A stretch of DNA of 41,498 nt, from assembly GCF_000286355.1 (NCBI RefSeq), contig NZ_AJXN01000061.1, forward strand, positions 1 to 41,498, read 5' to 3'. A model generated the notes under the pieces. That model worked only from the letters and a program-made list of their open reading frames with translations. It was not told where the DNA came from and searched no databases. Source of the DNA: Kocuria atrinae C3-8 (GTDB lineage: Bacteria > Actinomycetota > Actinomycetes > Actinomycetales > Micrococcaceae). Below are positions 1-9,755 of the stretch, piece by piece. A program made the translations under genes and the position numbers. The stretch's first letter is position 1. Every line of letters starts with the position of its first letter.

Positions 1-21
1 TTCAGGAAGGAACACGGCGTA

Positions 22-805
22 GTGACTGAAGAACGTCCAGCTGAATCTGCGGGGGACCAGCCCGAGCAGGAGCCTTTGCGCCCCCGCCGCTCGTCGCGTT
101 CCTCAGGAGCACGCAGTGCCAAGAAACCGAACTCGGCGTGGAGCTCCGTCAAGGAGATCCTGATCGTGGTGGTTCTGGCCATCCTGATTGCCTTCATCGT
201 CAAGACCCTGTTCGTCCGGGGTTTCTACATTCCTTCCGGTTCCATGGAGAACACCCTGGAGCTCGACGATCGCATTTTCGTGAACGTCATGAGCGCCAAT
301 CTGGGCACCATCGATCGCGGGGACATCGTGGTCTTCGACGACACCAAGAATTGGCTTCCGTCCCAGCCCCAGGGCAGTGACGGACTCGGCGGCGCGATTC
401 AGAGCGCCTGTCCTTCGTGGGCATCCTGCCGGACAGCGGTGACCAAGCACTCGTCAAGCGCGTCATCGGTCAAGGCGGGGACACGTGGTCTGCTGCGACG
501 CGGACGGAAAGATCAGCGTGAACGGCACGGCCCTGGACGAGACCTACGTGTACCCGGGCGCAGTTCCCTCTGAGATTCCGTTCGACGTGATCGTTCCGGA
601 CAACCACTTCTTCGTGCTGGGCGACCACCGCAACGCCTCCGCAGACTCCCGCGTACACCTGGCCAACAACAACGCGTTCATCCACAAGGAAGACATCATC
701 GGCACCGCGTTCGTGATCGCCTGGCCGCTGGACCGCTTCCAGATCCTGCACCACCCGGACCAGGTCTTCGCGGACGTCCCGGCCACCGGCTCCTCCGACA
801 ACTGA
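22..805 (+). CDS. lepB: Signal peptidase I (two apparent frameshifts)
   Basis: Type I signal peptidase, the membrane serine protease that removes signal peptides from exported proteins on the outer face of the membrane. The GTG start at 22 follows an AGGAAGG ribosome site at 4-10. A charged, disordered N-terminus (about 40 residues) is followed by one membrane helix (EILIVVVLAILIAFIVKTLF). The catalytic Ser is in PSGSMENTL and the catalytic Lys in ALVKRVIGQGGD; a C-terminal GDHRNASADSR box is present. The reading frame moves at about 402 and about 484, each time as if one base were missing (for example ACGTGGTC where ACGGTGGTC would read TVV). Repaired length is about 261 residues, normal for the family. 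The rnhB start lies 2 bases after the stop, so the genes are probably cotranscribed. Confidence 0.93.
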
Positions 806-807
806 TC

Positions 808-1492
808 GTGGCCCCACGACTCACCACGGATCCGGGTCTGGATCTTGAGCGCGAGCTCGCCTCTCAGGGGCTGCGGTACGTGGGCGGCATGGACGAGGTG
901 GGCCGCGGCGCGCTGGCCGGCCCCGCGAGCGTCGGGCTCGTGGTCTTCGACGCCGCCGCCCTCGACAGCGCCGACCCTTCCGCTTGGCACGGGTGCGGGA
1001 TTCCAAGGCACTCACCGCCAAGCGGCGCGAGGCGCTGGCACCGGTCATCAGTTCATGGGCCGCAGCCTGCACTATTGGGCACGCGCAACCCTTCGAGATC
1101 GACCGGCTCGGGATCAGCGCCGCTTTGCGACTGGCCGGACTCAGGCACTCGCCCAGGCGGCGTCGTCGGGGATCACCGTGGACGGGCTGATCCTGGACGG
1201 CTCGTACAACTGGCTGCTCAGCGAACCCGTGTTGGGGCAGGATCCCGATCCCTGGGGTGTGCCGTCGGTGGTGCGCACCCTGGTCAAAGCCGACGCCCAC
1301 TGCGTGTCCGTGGCAGCGGCATCGATCGCCGCCAAAGTGGAACGCGATCGCATGATGCGAGAGTACGCGGGGGAGTACCCGGCGTATGGCTGGGAGTCGA
1401 ACAAGGGCTATGGGAGTGCCGTCCACCGGGCTGCGATTCAGGACCACGGTGTGACGCCGCTGCATCGGGTGAGTTGGAACCTGGGGATCTAG
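808..1492 (+). CDS. rnhB: Ribonuclease HII (two apparent frameshifts)
   Basis: RNase HII cleaves the RNA strand of RNA-DNA hybrids and removes single ribonucleotides misincorporated into DNA. The GTG start at 808 lies just after the lepB stop. The first frame has the metal-binding [13 protein letters not shown] motif; the second frame (from about 980) has [15 protein letters not shown] with another acidic ligand; the third (from about 1141) has KADAHC and [14 protein letters not shown], then the C-terminal [15 protein letters not shown] region. Both junctions are consistent with loss of one base. Repaired length is about 228 residues, as expected. The start is chosen by adjacency to lepB and by the family N-terminus. 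In many actinobacteria a DUF2469 gene follows rnhB; none is visible here. Confidence 0.92.
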
Positions 1493-1540
1493 TGCTGCCC
1501 GAGTTTCGGGGCATCCGAACTGCACAGGCCCAGGCTTGCC

Positions 1541-1993
1541 ATGGTGCTCTCCGCCGTGGATCGCCACGATGGTTCCATGACCGCACCTGCTGTTTCCTCT
1601 GCCGCTCCCGATCCTCCCGCCGCTCACATCAGTACGGGCCGTTCGGGGGAAGATCTGATCGCCGATCTCCTGTCCCGTGCCGGCTGGCACGTGTTGGACC
1701 GCAACTGGCGGGCTGGACCCGGGCGTGATGCGGTGCGCGGTGAATTGGATATCGTGGCCGAGCGGGCGGGTACGGTGACCATCTTCGAGGTCAAGACCCG
1801 CACCGGTTCCGGATTTGGCCACCCCGCGGAGGCCGTGGGGCCCGAGAAACTCAGGCGCCTTCACCTGTTGGCCCGTGCATGGGCCTGGGACCACGGGCAC
1901 GCGGAGATTCCCAGTGTGGACGTGGTCTCCGTGCATTGGCCCGCCGGAGATGCCCCGCGCGTCGAACACCTGGGGTCGCTCAGCTGGCACTGA
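1541..1993 (+). CDS. YraN/UPF0102 family nuclease-like protein
   Basis: Small protein of the YraN (UPF0102) family, which has a restriction-endonuclease-like fold; its cellular role is not established. The core is [11 protein letters not shown] followed by [19 protein letters not shown], which supplies the acidic and Lys residues of the PD-(D/E)XK-type site, and then a helix [12 protein letters not shown]. It is intact, 150 residues from ATG 1541 or 138 residues from ATG 1577. Neither start has a convincing ribosome site. The family usually begins shortly before the helix [12 protein letters not shown], so 1577 is also plausible. It keeps its usual place between rnhB and comM, although a lipoprotein gene separates it from comM here. 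Confidence 0.88.
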   Translation: MVLSAVDRHDGSMTAPAVSSAAPDPPAAHISTGRSGEDLIADLLSRAGWHVLDRNWRAGPGRDAVRGELDIVAERAGTVTIFEVKTRTGSGFGHPAEAVGPEKLRRLHLLARAWAWDHGHAEIPSVDVVSVHWPAGDAPRVEHLGSLSWH

Positions 1994-2096
1994 ACTCGAA
2001 GGTCACAATTTGATGGACTTCCCGCGTGCTGAGTGACATTGCTAGGTCAACGTGTCACCGTAGGTCGGGGGTCGAATAAGGCACCCTGAACAGCCG

Positions 2097-3050
2097 ATGA
2101 TCAGTGAGGGCCGCTTGGTGACATTCTCTTTGCCACGCCAGCGAGCTTTCGGTGCCCTGATGGCCGCGGGTCTTCTCGTCACGGCGCTGACGAGCTGCGA
2201 CGGTGGCGAAGAACGGGCTCCAGAACCGTCTGCCTCTGCATCGGCAGAGAACTCTGCGGCAGGGCTGCGCGGGGGGACCTTCAACGCGAGTCTGCCGTCG
2301 GGGGCGTCCGTGCGGATCACGTTGCCTGCCACGCCACCTCCGGATGAAGACGTGGAGAAGCTGCGCAAAGACGCGGGTATCGACCGCGCGCTGTACGCCA
2401 AAATCAGCATCGACAATCGAGAGGGTCGCCAACCCGTCTCCGTGAGCCGACTCGTGTTGACCGCCGAGGACGGCGCCATTTACCGCCTCGATGCGCTCCC
2501 CAAGTCAGTACCCGGGTGGTCGTCTGATCAAGCAGAAAACGGGGATTGGAAGAACGCCGGTGGTGACCGGGTCTCCGAGGAAAAAGCTCGGGACATTGAT
2601 CGGCGCGTGGACGACACCGTGGCCAAATACACCGGCGACGTTCCCGTGGGTGGCCGCGGCGACGAAATCCTCGTGGGTGACCTGAGCCGTCTCCCCGCGA
2701 CCTTTGCGAGCATGGAACTCATCCCGTCCATGGGCGACTCCGAGGAGCGGGCCGTGCGTCCGAGCCCGGACAGCGGTAACGAACCCGCAGCACCCCGCCC
2801 TGCGTCTCCCGCGGACCCCGAGGCCCCGGATTCCCCGGATGAGGAACCGCCCGCGGACGGCGGACCCGATCCGAGCTCCGATCCCGCCCCGGAAGAGCCC
2901 ACGGATGCGCCAGCGCCGCCGCAGGACCCGGTTCCGTCGGAACCCGGGGACCAGCCCACCTCGGCACCTGAGGCCGGAGCTCCGGAGATCCCACCCGCTC
3001 CGTCCGTCCCCGCGCAGGCGGCGGGGGAGCAGGAACCGGTGCAGCCGTAA
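2097..3050 (+). CDS. Putative lipoprotein with Pro/Glu/Asp-rich C-terminal tail
   Basis: I do not recognise a family. The N-terminus has a lipoprotein signal: basic RQR, a hydrophobic stretch (AFGALMAAGLLVTA) and a lipobox LTSC with the Cys at about residue 39, so the mature protein should be lipid-anchored outside the cell. Residues of about 55-215 look like a folded domain with alternating hydrophobic positions (SVRITLP, ALYAKISIDN, SVSRLVLTAEDGAIYRLDAL). From about residue 220 to the end (317) it is a low-complexity tail rich in P, E, D, A and S, probably a wall-spanning spacer. The start could be GTG 2118 rather than ATG 2097, which would give a more typical signal length. It lies between yraN and comM, a position that is often empty in relatives, so it looks like an accessory insertion. 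Confidence 0.75.
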   Translation: MISEGRLVTFSLPRQRAFGALMAAGLLVTALTSCDGGEERAPEPSASASAENSAAGLRGGTFNASLPSGASVRITLPATPPPDEDVEKLRKDAGIDRALYAKISIDNREGRQPVSVSRLVLTAEDGAIYRLDALPKSVPGWSSDQAENGDWKNAGGDRVSEEKARDIDRRVDDTVAKYTGDVPVGGRGDEILVGDLSRLPATFASMELIPSMGDSEERAVRPSPDSGNEPAAPRPASPADPEAPDSPDEEPPADGGPDPSSDPAPEEPTDAPAPPQDPVPSEPGDQPTSAPEAGAPEIPPAPSVPAQAAGEQEPVQP

Positions 3051-3265
3051 TTCTCCGGCTACCAGCGATCCGGTAACCAGCTTTCCAGCAATCAGCTCTT
3101 CGGCCACCGTGCGGTCCGAACTCTAGAACTGCACAGCCGACTATTTGCTCTGGGTTACGTGACTGTCCAGCGTCATGGTGTTGTCATGTCCAGACACTCG
3201 CTTTTACAAGCCGATCCTCATGCACTTCGAAGCGCCCTCAGATCACTTCTGAGGAGGGCCGGGCG

Positions 3266-4809
3266 ATGACGGGATTCGCGCGGACCAAGTCCGTCGCGTT
3301 GGTCGGATTGGACGGCCACGTGGTGGATGTCGAGGCCGATATCGGTCATTCACTGCCGGCGTTCAGCATCATCGGCCTCCCGGACCAGGCCGTGAACGAA
3401 TCCAGGGAACGCATTCGGGCCGCCGCGCGCAACGCGGGTGTGAAACTTCCCGCCCGAAAGATCACCGTCAACCTGTCGCCGGCCACGCTTCCCAAACGGG
3501 GCTCCCATTTCGACGTCGCCGTGGTCATGGCGGTGCTCACAGCTCACGGAGCCATCCAGGCCGCCTCGGACACCGTGTATTTGGCCGAGCTGGGACTGGA
3601 CGGGTCCCTGCGACCCGTGCGGGGCGTGCTACCGGCCGTGCACGCGGCGGTGCTGAACGGTCACTCGACAGTGGTCGTTGCGCGTGAGAATTACGAGGAA
3701 GCCCGGTTGGTCTCCGGCGCCAGGTCACCGCGGTGTCGCACCTGGCCGAGTTGCTCGTGATGCACGGCGCAGATCCGCAACTGCTGAACCGCGTGCCCGT
3801 GGCAGGCGATTCACCTGGAGGTCCCGGGGAGGTCTCGGAGAGCGCCGAGCACCCGGACCTGCGCGATGTCGTGGGACAGATCGAAGGTCGACAGGCCTTG
3901 GAAATCGCGGCCGCCGGTGGACACCACTTGATGATGGTTGGACCGCCGGGAGCTGGGAAAACCATGCTCGCCGAACGACTACCGGGGATCCTGCCGGATC
4001 TCGATGACCACCAGTCACTGGAGGTCACCTCCATTCACTCGCTGCGAGGCGACACCAGATGCTCCGAGTTGATCCGCCGGCCACCGTTGCAAGCCCCGCA
4101 CCACAGCATCACCACGCCGGCATTGTGCGGTGGCGGTAGCGGTATTCCCCGTCCGGGGGCCATTTCACTGGCGCACCGAGGTGTGCTGTTTCTCGACGAA
4201 GCACCTGAGTTCGAGCGCCGCGTCCTGGACACGCTGCGCCAACCGCTGGAGTCCGGGACGGTGACCATCGCACGGTCACAGAACGTGTCCCGCTATCCGG
4301 CCAAGTTCCAACTCGTGCTGGCGGCGAACCCCTGCCCGTGCGGACAAGCGGAAGGGGTGGGCAACCGATGCACGTGTAGCGCTCACCAGAAGCACCGGTA
4401 CTTCAACAAGCTGTCGGGCCCGCTCGTGGACCGTGTGGACCTGCAGTTACGAGTCCCCGCCGTGACGTACCACGAACTCAACTCCGCGCGTGGTGAGCCG
4501 CCGGAAGACAGCGCGCCCGTCGCCCAGCGGGTTGACGCCGCCCGAGGGGCACAACGCGAACGGTTGAACCGCTACGGTCTCCAGCTCAACAGTGACGTTC
4601 CCGGTTCCCTGCTGCGCAAAACCCTGTCCCCGGAACGGCAGGCCGTGCAGTCGCTGAAAAAGGCGATGGACAATCACACCCTGACCGCGCGCGGCTTCAT
4701 CAGGGTGCTCCGGGTGGCCTGGACCCTCGCAGACCTGACCGGTGCCAGTTCTCCCACCTCGGAGCACGTGCAACTCGCCCTCTTCTTCAAGACCACGGTG
4801 ACCTCATGA
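3266..4809 (+). CDS. comM: ComM/YifB-family Mg-chelatase-like ATPase (one frameshift)
   Basis: AAA+ ATPase of the YifB/ComM family. ComM is a helicase that promotes branch migration during natural transformation; in actinobacteria the role is inferred. The N-terminal domain (VALVGLDGHVVDVEADI, SIIGLPDQAVNESRERIRAA) is family-typical. Walker A is GPPGAGKTM; Walker B is GVLFLDEAPEF. A Cys cluster (NPCPCG and CTC) follows, and the C-terminal helical domain includes TARGFIRVLRVAWTLADL. The frame moves at about 3720 (from LVSGAR to QVTAVSHLAELL) as if one base were lost. Repaired length is about 514 residues, normal. The GAGGAGGGC stretch upstream of ATG 3266 is a good ribosome site. The TGA overlaps the dprA ATG (ATGA at 4806-4809), indicating translational coupling. 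Confidence 0.93.
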
Positions 4810-6066
4810 ACCCATCAACAGAGCCCCGGGAAGCCACCTCCGAATACCGGGACGATCTGCGCCGGGCCAGGGTTCAGCTGTCCCGTATCTTTGAGCCTGC
4901 GGACCGTGCGGGAATGGCGCTCTTGCACTGCCTGGGACCCATCACCCTTCTCGAAACCGTGACCTCGCATGCGTCGCCTCCGGCGTGGTTGCTTCAGAAA
5001 CTGCCATCGGCCATGGCCACGTGGGGCCTGCGCAGCAAACCCGCCGACCTGGGCGCCGCTTCGAGGCCTGGCGTTCCAGGCTGCCGGTGGTGGAACCGGA
5101 TACGGATGCCCGTAACGCCCACTCCCTGGGCGCGTGGATTGTGATTCCGGAAGATGCTGATTGGCCCGAACAACTCGACGACCTCGGCTTGAGCCGCCCA
5201 TCGCGCTCTGGGGTCGCGGGGATCGAACCAAGCTCTCCGGCCTTGCCCACAGTGTGGCCGTGGTGGGTTCGCGCAATGCCAGTGCTTACGGTGCCGCCGT
5301 GACGAGGGACATCACCCACCACGTCAGCGGCGAGGGATGGTGCGTGATCTCGGGTGGAGCCTACGGAATCGACGCCGCGGCGCACTCCGCCGCGCTGACC
5401 GCGGGCACGGGTGAGCCACCCACCGCCGCCGTGCTGGCATGCGGGGTGGACAGGTTCTACCCGAGCGCCAACGCGGGTCTGCTCAGCAGGATCGAGGAAT
5501 ACGGGCTCTTACTGAGTGAAGTGCCGCTCGGTTGCTCACCCACGCGATACCGCTTCCTGCAGCGCAACCGACTCATAGCGGCGCTGTCCCGCGCCACGGT
5601 GGTCACTGAGGCGGCCTGGCGTTCCGGTTCACTCAACACGGCCCACCATGCCGAAGCATTATCGCGAGACGTCGCAGCCGTACCCGGAGATGTCCTGAGC
5701 GGTGGGTCGGCGGGTTGCCACAAGCTGATTCGAGAAGACCACGCGGTGCTGGTCAACAACGGTGCTGAAGTCCTGGAACTACTCGGGCCTCTCGGGAACG
5801 ACGCCACCGTGGGAATCGACGCCGCGCAGGACAGCATGGCTCAGCGACCAGAGGACTCGCTGGAACCGCATCTGCTGCGCCTCTACGACGCCCTGCCGCT
5901 GCGCCAGGATGCCGATCCGTCCCACCTGTGTCGAGTGTCCGGTTTATCACCCACAGAGGTGATGACCGGGCTCTCCACGCTGCGCTCGCGTGGGCTGGCC
6001 ACTGACTCCCTGTTGGGATGGCGCCGAGTACGCTCAAAGAATGGCCCCGCACCATCCCGAACATGA
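4806..6066 (+). CDS. dprA: DNA processing protein DprA/Smf (two frameshifts)
   Basis: DprA binds incoming single-stranded DNA and loads RecA during transformation; in non-competent bacteria the role is uncertain. An N-terminal helical segment (EYRDDLRRARVQLSRIF) precedes the Rossmann-like core, with VAVVGSRNASAYGA, ISGGAYGIDAAAH, TAAVLACGVDRFYP and RFLQRNRLIAALS. The C-terminal 60 residues resemble the winged-helix DprA tail (LCRVSGLSPTEVMTGLSTLRSRGL). The frame changes near 5060 and near 5192, both compatible with one lost base. Repaired length is about 420 residues. The ATG overlaps the comM stop, and the 3' end overlaps xerC by 26 bases, so comM-dprA-xerC is probably one transcription unit. 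Confidence 0.92.
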
Positions 6067-7035
6067 ACCGTCACAGGAACCCGCCCATGATCCGATGCAG
6101 GGTGATGAGCCCGCAACGGCCCTCACCTCAGACATCGTGCTGTTCGCTCGCCACCTCCGACACGAGAAGGCCAGGAGCGAGCACACGGTCCGCTCCTACA
6201 TCGGCGACTTACAGGAACTGTCCGCATGGATGACAGCTCATGGCCTGAAGAGCTTGGAGGATCTGGACCGGGAATCCCTGCGAGGTTGGTTGGCCCAGCG
6301 GCACCAGCGAGGGCTCGCCCGCAGCTCAGTGTCCCGGGGAATCGCTTCGGTGCATACGTTCTGTCGATGGGCGGTGGACAACGGGCGCCTGGACCATGAC
6401 CCGGCCGCGTCCCTGAAGGGACCGAAGAAGGGCCAGCACCTTCCCGAGGTCGTCAACGCCACCGCGTTGTCCGACATGCTCGATGGCCTGGCCGATACGG
6501 CCCAACAACCTGCAGAGGATGATCGTCAGGCGGCACTGGCAGCGCGGGACTGGGCGTTGATCGAAATGCTCTACGCCACCGGTGCCCGGATCAGTGAAGT
6601 GGTCAATCTCAATGACTCGGATATCGACCGGAGCGCCGGGGTGATCACTGTGACGGGTAAGGGAAATAAACAGCGCCGAGTACCTTCGGAGAACGGGCGG
6701 GGCAGGCACTGGAGCTGTGGCGGCGTCGAAGTGAAGTCATCGCCACCGAGAAATCTGGCGAGGCAATCTTCCTGGGTGCACGCGGAGGTCGAATCGATGC
6801 GCGAGTGGCCCGCCGAACCGTGGCCGATGCCCTCCGCACCGTGCCGGACTCGCACGCGAGGGGACCCCACAGCCTCCGGCACAGCGCGGCAACGCACCTC
6901 CTGGACGGGGGAGCGGACCTTAGGAGCGTGCAGGAGCTGTTGGGCCACTCCACGGTGGCCACCACCCAGATCTACACCCACGTCTCGGTCGAACGACTCA
7001 AGGCTGCGTACTCGCAGGCTCATCCGAGGGCATGA
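6041..7035 (+). CDS. xerC: Tyrosine recombinase XerC (one frameshift)
   Basis: Tyrosine recombinase that resolves chromosome dimers at dif. The N-terminal SAM-like core-binding domain runs from [19 protein letters not shown] to about residue 110. The catalytic domain shows all expected residues: Arg in [12 protein letters not shown], Lys in [12 protein letters not shown], His-x-x-Arg in [12 protein letters not shown], His in [11 protein letters not shown] and the nucleophilic Tyr in IYTHVS. The frame moves at about 6682; the second frame reads [20 protein letters not shown]. Repaired length is about 331 residues. ATG 6041 is chosen over an upstream GTG at 5990 because it gives a usual N-terminus and a short overlap with dprA. 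The housekeeping context argues against a mobile-element integrase. Confidence 0.93.
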
Positions 7036-7246
7036 CATGTTGGCGGCGCAACGGCTTTAGGTTGACCCGGTCACGTCGCTACTGAACAATGGGTGCCAGC
7101 AGTCATACGAGCTGATCCACCGGCCTCGAATCCGCGAGAAGAGCTCATGGTGGCTGCACAACAATTGAATGTGTCTGCGGTGGTGAGCCGAAGGACTCCG
7201 TGCAGGGCGTTGGGGAAGACGTACCTACATGACGGAGGAACAGGCT

Positions 7247-7748
7247 ATGTCTTCACCAACCACCCGCGGTGTGCTGTATGTGCACTCCGCACCCCAGGCG
7301 CTGTGCCCCCACATCCAGTGGGCTCTGGAGTCCGTTTCGCGACAGCGAACGGATCTTGAGTGGACCCCTCAGAACGCTGAGCCGGGCGCATGCGCGCGAA
7401 CTCGAGTGGTCCGGGGTCGCTGGAACGGGCGCGCTGCTGGCCTCGGCCCTGCGCACCCTCGGACGTGTGCGTTTCGAGGTCACCGAGAACCCCAGCCGTG
7501 GCAACGACGGCTCCCGCTGGTCGTTCACACCGGATCTGGGGATCTTCCACGCCACCACGGACGTGGCCGGCAATATCGTGGTCAGTGAGGACCGGATCCG
7601 TTACGCCTACGAGGCTGCCGCCGGAGATCCCACCTTGCTCCTGACCGAACTCTCGGTGGCACTGGGTGAATCGTGGGACGAAGAACTCGAACCCTTCCGC
7701 CACGCGGCCGAGGGTGCTCCCGTGCGCTGGTTGCACCGCGTCAGCTGA
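7247..7748 (+). CDS. DUF3145 family protein (two close frameshifts)
   Basis: Conserved actinobacterial DUF3145 protein of unknown function. The start ATG at 7247 is fixed by a GGAGG at 7234-7238, 8 bases upstream; an in-frame ATG at 7229 has no such site. The first frame reads TRGVLYVHSAPQALCPHIQWAL and EWTPQNAEPGA. The later frame reads ELEWSGVAGTGALLASALRTL, RFEVTENPS and SFTPDLGIFHATTDVAGN. The jump at about 7390-7396 is worth two bases; adding one G at each of two places gives GAWRAELEWSG, which matches the family pattern. Repaired length is about 167 residues, typical. It is monocistronic and ends before a strong bidirectional terminator shared with fabF. Confidence 0.85.
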
Positions 7749-7888
7749 GCTACGGCACGCTGCACGGGGTGAGTCGCAGCGCGGCGCACTGCTCATGAGC
7801 TGCAACAGCTCTGCCTGAGCGACTAACGCTCAGAGAGCTTTCGACGGCGCCCGCAACAGTCACGCGCTAACGTCACAAGAACCCACTG

Positions 7889-7940
7889 AAGAGCCCCGGC
7901 TCGCACCGCTTTCCGTCAGCGGTGAGAGCCGGGGCTCTTT
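7889..7940. terminator. Bidirectional terminator between DUF3145 gene and fabF
   Basis: A GC-rich inverted repeat: AAGAGCCCCGGCTC pairs with GAGCCGGGGCTCTT, and an inner GCACCGCT/AGCGGTG stem extends the hairpin. It lies between two convergent genes (DUF3145 + and fabF -), ends with T-rich sequence on the plus strand and has A residues on the other side, so it can serve both directions. Confidence 0.85.
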
Positions 7941-7963
7941 ACTTCTCAGTCGGTAGCCGACTC

Positions 7964-9225
7964 CTAGACGGAGCGGAAGGCCGCCACGGAGTTGTGACCG
8001 CCAAAACCGAACGAGTTGGAAATGGCCACCATGTCACCCGAGGGCAGATCGCGGGCCGTGGTCACCACGTCCAGATCGATCTTCGGGTCCTGATTGTCCA
8101 GGTTGATGGTGCACGGGGCAATGCGGTTCTTGAGCGCCAGGATGGTGAGCACACCTTCCACCGCACCGGAACCACCCAGCAGGTGACCGGTCATGGACTT
8201 GGTGGCCGAGACGGCCATGTTGTCCACCTCGGAACCGAACGCGGCGCGCAGGGCACCGGCCTCCGGGATGTCACCCACGGGCGTGGAGGTCGCGTGCGCG
8301 TTGACGTGCTTGATGTCGGAGGGCTCGAAATCACCCGAGACCATGGACTCCCGCAGAGCGCGCGCCGGGCCACCCTCATCTCCGATGGCCGGAGACGTGA
8401 TGTGGTGCGCGTCCGCGCTGAGACCCGCACCGGCGAGCTCGGCGTAGATCTTGGCGCCGCGAGCTTGGCGTGCTCCTCGGATTCCAGGATGCACGCGCCC
8501 GCGCCCTCGCCCATGACAAAACCGTCACGGTCGATGTCGAACGGGCGAGAAGCAGCCTGGGGATCGTCGTTGCGACGAGACAGGGCCTGCATCGAGTTGA
8601 ACGCGGCGATGGTCACGGGGTGGATGGCGCTTTCGGCACCGCCCACGATCACCACGTCCGCTTTGCCCTCGCGAATGAGGTTGAGGCCCTGGTAGAAGGC
8701 CTCGGTTCCGGAGGCGCACGCGGAGACCGGGGTGATGGCGCACGCGCGTGCCTTGAACTCCATGCTCACGGATGAGGCATTGCCGTTGGGCATGAGCATG
8801 GGAACGGTCATGGGCTTCACGCGGCGTGCGCCCTTGGCCTGCATGGTGTCCCAGGCGTCCAAGAGGGTCCACACGCCACCGATACCGGTACCGAAGGCAA
8901 CGCCCACACGGGTGGGGTCCACCTCGTCACTGGTGTCTGCGTTGTCGCCGGAGAACCCGGCGTCGTTCCAGGCTTCGCGTGCGGCGGCCACGGAGAACTG
9001 TCCTGAGGGGTCCAGGCGCTTGGCCTGGACGCGGGATACCGCCTCTTCCGAGGGGGTGGGGGCGGTTGCGCCGATGCGCACCGCCAAGTCGTATTGTTCG
9101 ACCCAGTCATTTTCCAGGGCGTGAACACCGGAGACGCCCTTGAGAGCGTTGGCCCAGGTTTCCTGGACGTTTTCACCGATGGGGGTGATGGCTCCCAAGC
9201 CGGTGACAACTACTTTGCGGGACAT
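7964..9225 (-). CDS. fabF: Beta-ketoacyl-ACP synthase II (one frameshift)
   Basis: Condensing enzyme that elongates acyl-ACP with malonyl-ACP in type II fatty acid synthesis. The start at 9225 (MSRKVVVTGLGAITPIGEN) follows a GAGGAAG site; a GTG at 9234 is less likely. The catalytic triad is visible: Cys in SACASGTEA, His in NAHATSTPVGD and His in FGFGGHN; KSMTGHLLGG carries the conserved Lys. The frame changes at about 8466 (from EEHAK to ARGAKIYAEL), explained by one missing G. Repaired length is about 420 residues, normal. It is the last gene of the fabD-fabH-acpP-fabF cluster and is separated from acpP by a hairpin at 9300-9344. Confidence 0.95.
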
Positions 9226-9299
9226 TATCTGCACTTCCTCGTGTCCGGGATCGCATGGGTTCCGGGCGCTGGCCGCGGCCAGGGGTCCGGTAGACGAAG

Positions 9300-9344
9300 C
9301 GCGGCGTGCGGGTGACCCTTGTGAGGTCTACCCGGCACGCCGCG
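9300..9344. promoter_or_regulatory. Hairpin between acpP and fabF (attenuator or mRNA stabiliser)
   Basis: The segment CGCGGCGTGC-GGGT-GACC pairs with GGTC-T-ACCC-G-GCACGCCGCG around a short loop, giving a very stable imperfect hairpin in the roughly 130-base gap between acpP and fabF (both minus strand). No clear T-run follows. It may act as a partial terminator or protect the acpP 3' end, so that ACP is made in excess over FabF. Confidence 0.6.
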
Positions 9345-9357
9345 ATTCATCGGGGGC

Positions 9358-9603
9358 TCAGGCCTGAGCGTTGTCGATGAAGTTGACGGCGTCCTCGACG
9401 GTCTTGAGGTTCTTGACCTCTTCGTCGGGAATGGTCACGTCGAACTTCTCTTCAGCGTTGACCACGATGGTCATCATGGAAATCGAGTCGATGTCGAGAT
9501 CGTCGGTGAAGGACTTGTCGAGCTGGACAGCTTCGGTCTCCAGGCCGGTCTCTTCGTTCACGATTTCTGCCAGGCCGGCCAGGATTTCGTCTTTGCTCGC
9601 CAT
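9358..9603 (-). CDS. acpP: Acyl carrier protein
   Basis: Acyl carrier protein, 81 residues, which carries fatty acyl chains on a 4'-phosphopantetheine arm. The attachment serine is in DLDIDSISMM, followed by the acidic recognition helix and the C-terminal DVTIPDEEVKNLKTVEDAVNFI. The usual DSL motif is DSI here; the Ser itself is kept. The gene is intact. An AGAAAGGAAG-type ribosome site precedes ATG 9603. It lies between fabH and fabF, the standard FAS-II order in actinobacteria that have a discrete fab cluster. Confidence 0.95.
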   Translation of the reverse strand: MASKDEILAGLAEIVNEETGLETEAVQLDKSFTDDLDIDSISMMTIVVNAEEKFDVTIPDEEVKNLKTVEDAVNFIDNAQA

Positions 9604-9755
9604 GGTGGCTTCCTTTCTCTGGGGTCGCGCTACGCGACCTTGCTATTGAACGACGACGCTCTGGTGAGCTGTCGCTGTGGTTCGCACCGAAACTTCCGGA
9701 ACGATCCAAGAACATAAGGTGTGCGGTCTAACCCTACGACACCTCACTGGCGGGT

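Noticed and set aside
808-1728. A 306-codon frame starting at the rnhB GTG and running past the gene
   Set aside because: Only the first 55 or so codons are real rnhB; beyond the frame break it becomes Arg/Gly/Ser-rich nonsense overlapping yraN.
6041-7035. Tyrosine recombinase as a sign of an integrated element
   Set aside because: It is the housekeeping XerC in its usual place after dprA, with no att repeats, tRNA disruption or phage genes nearby.
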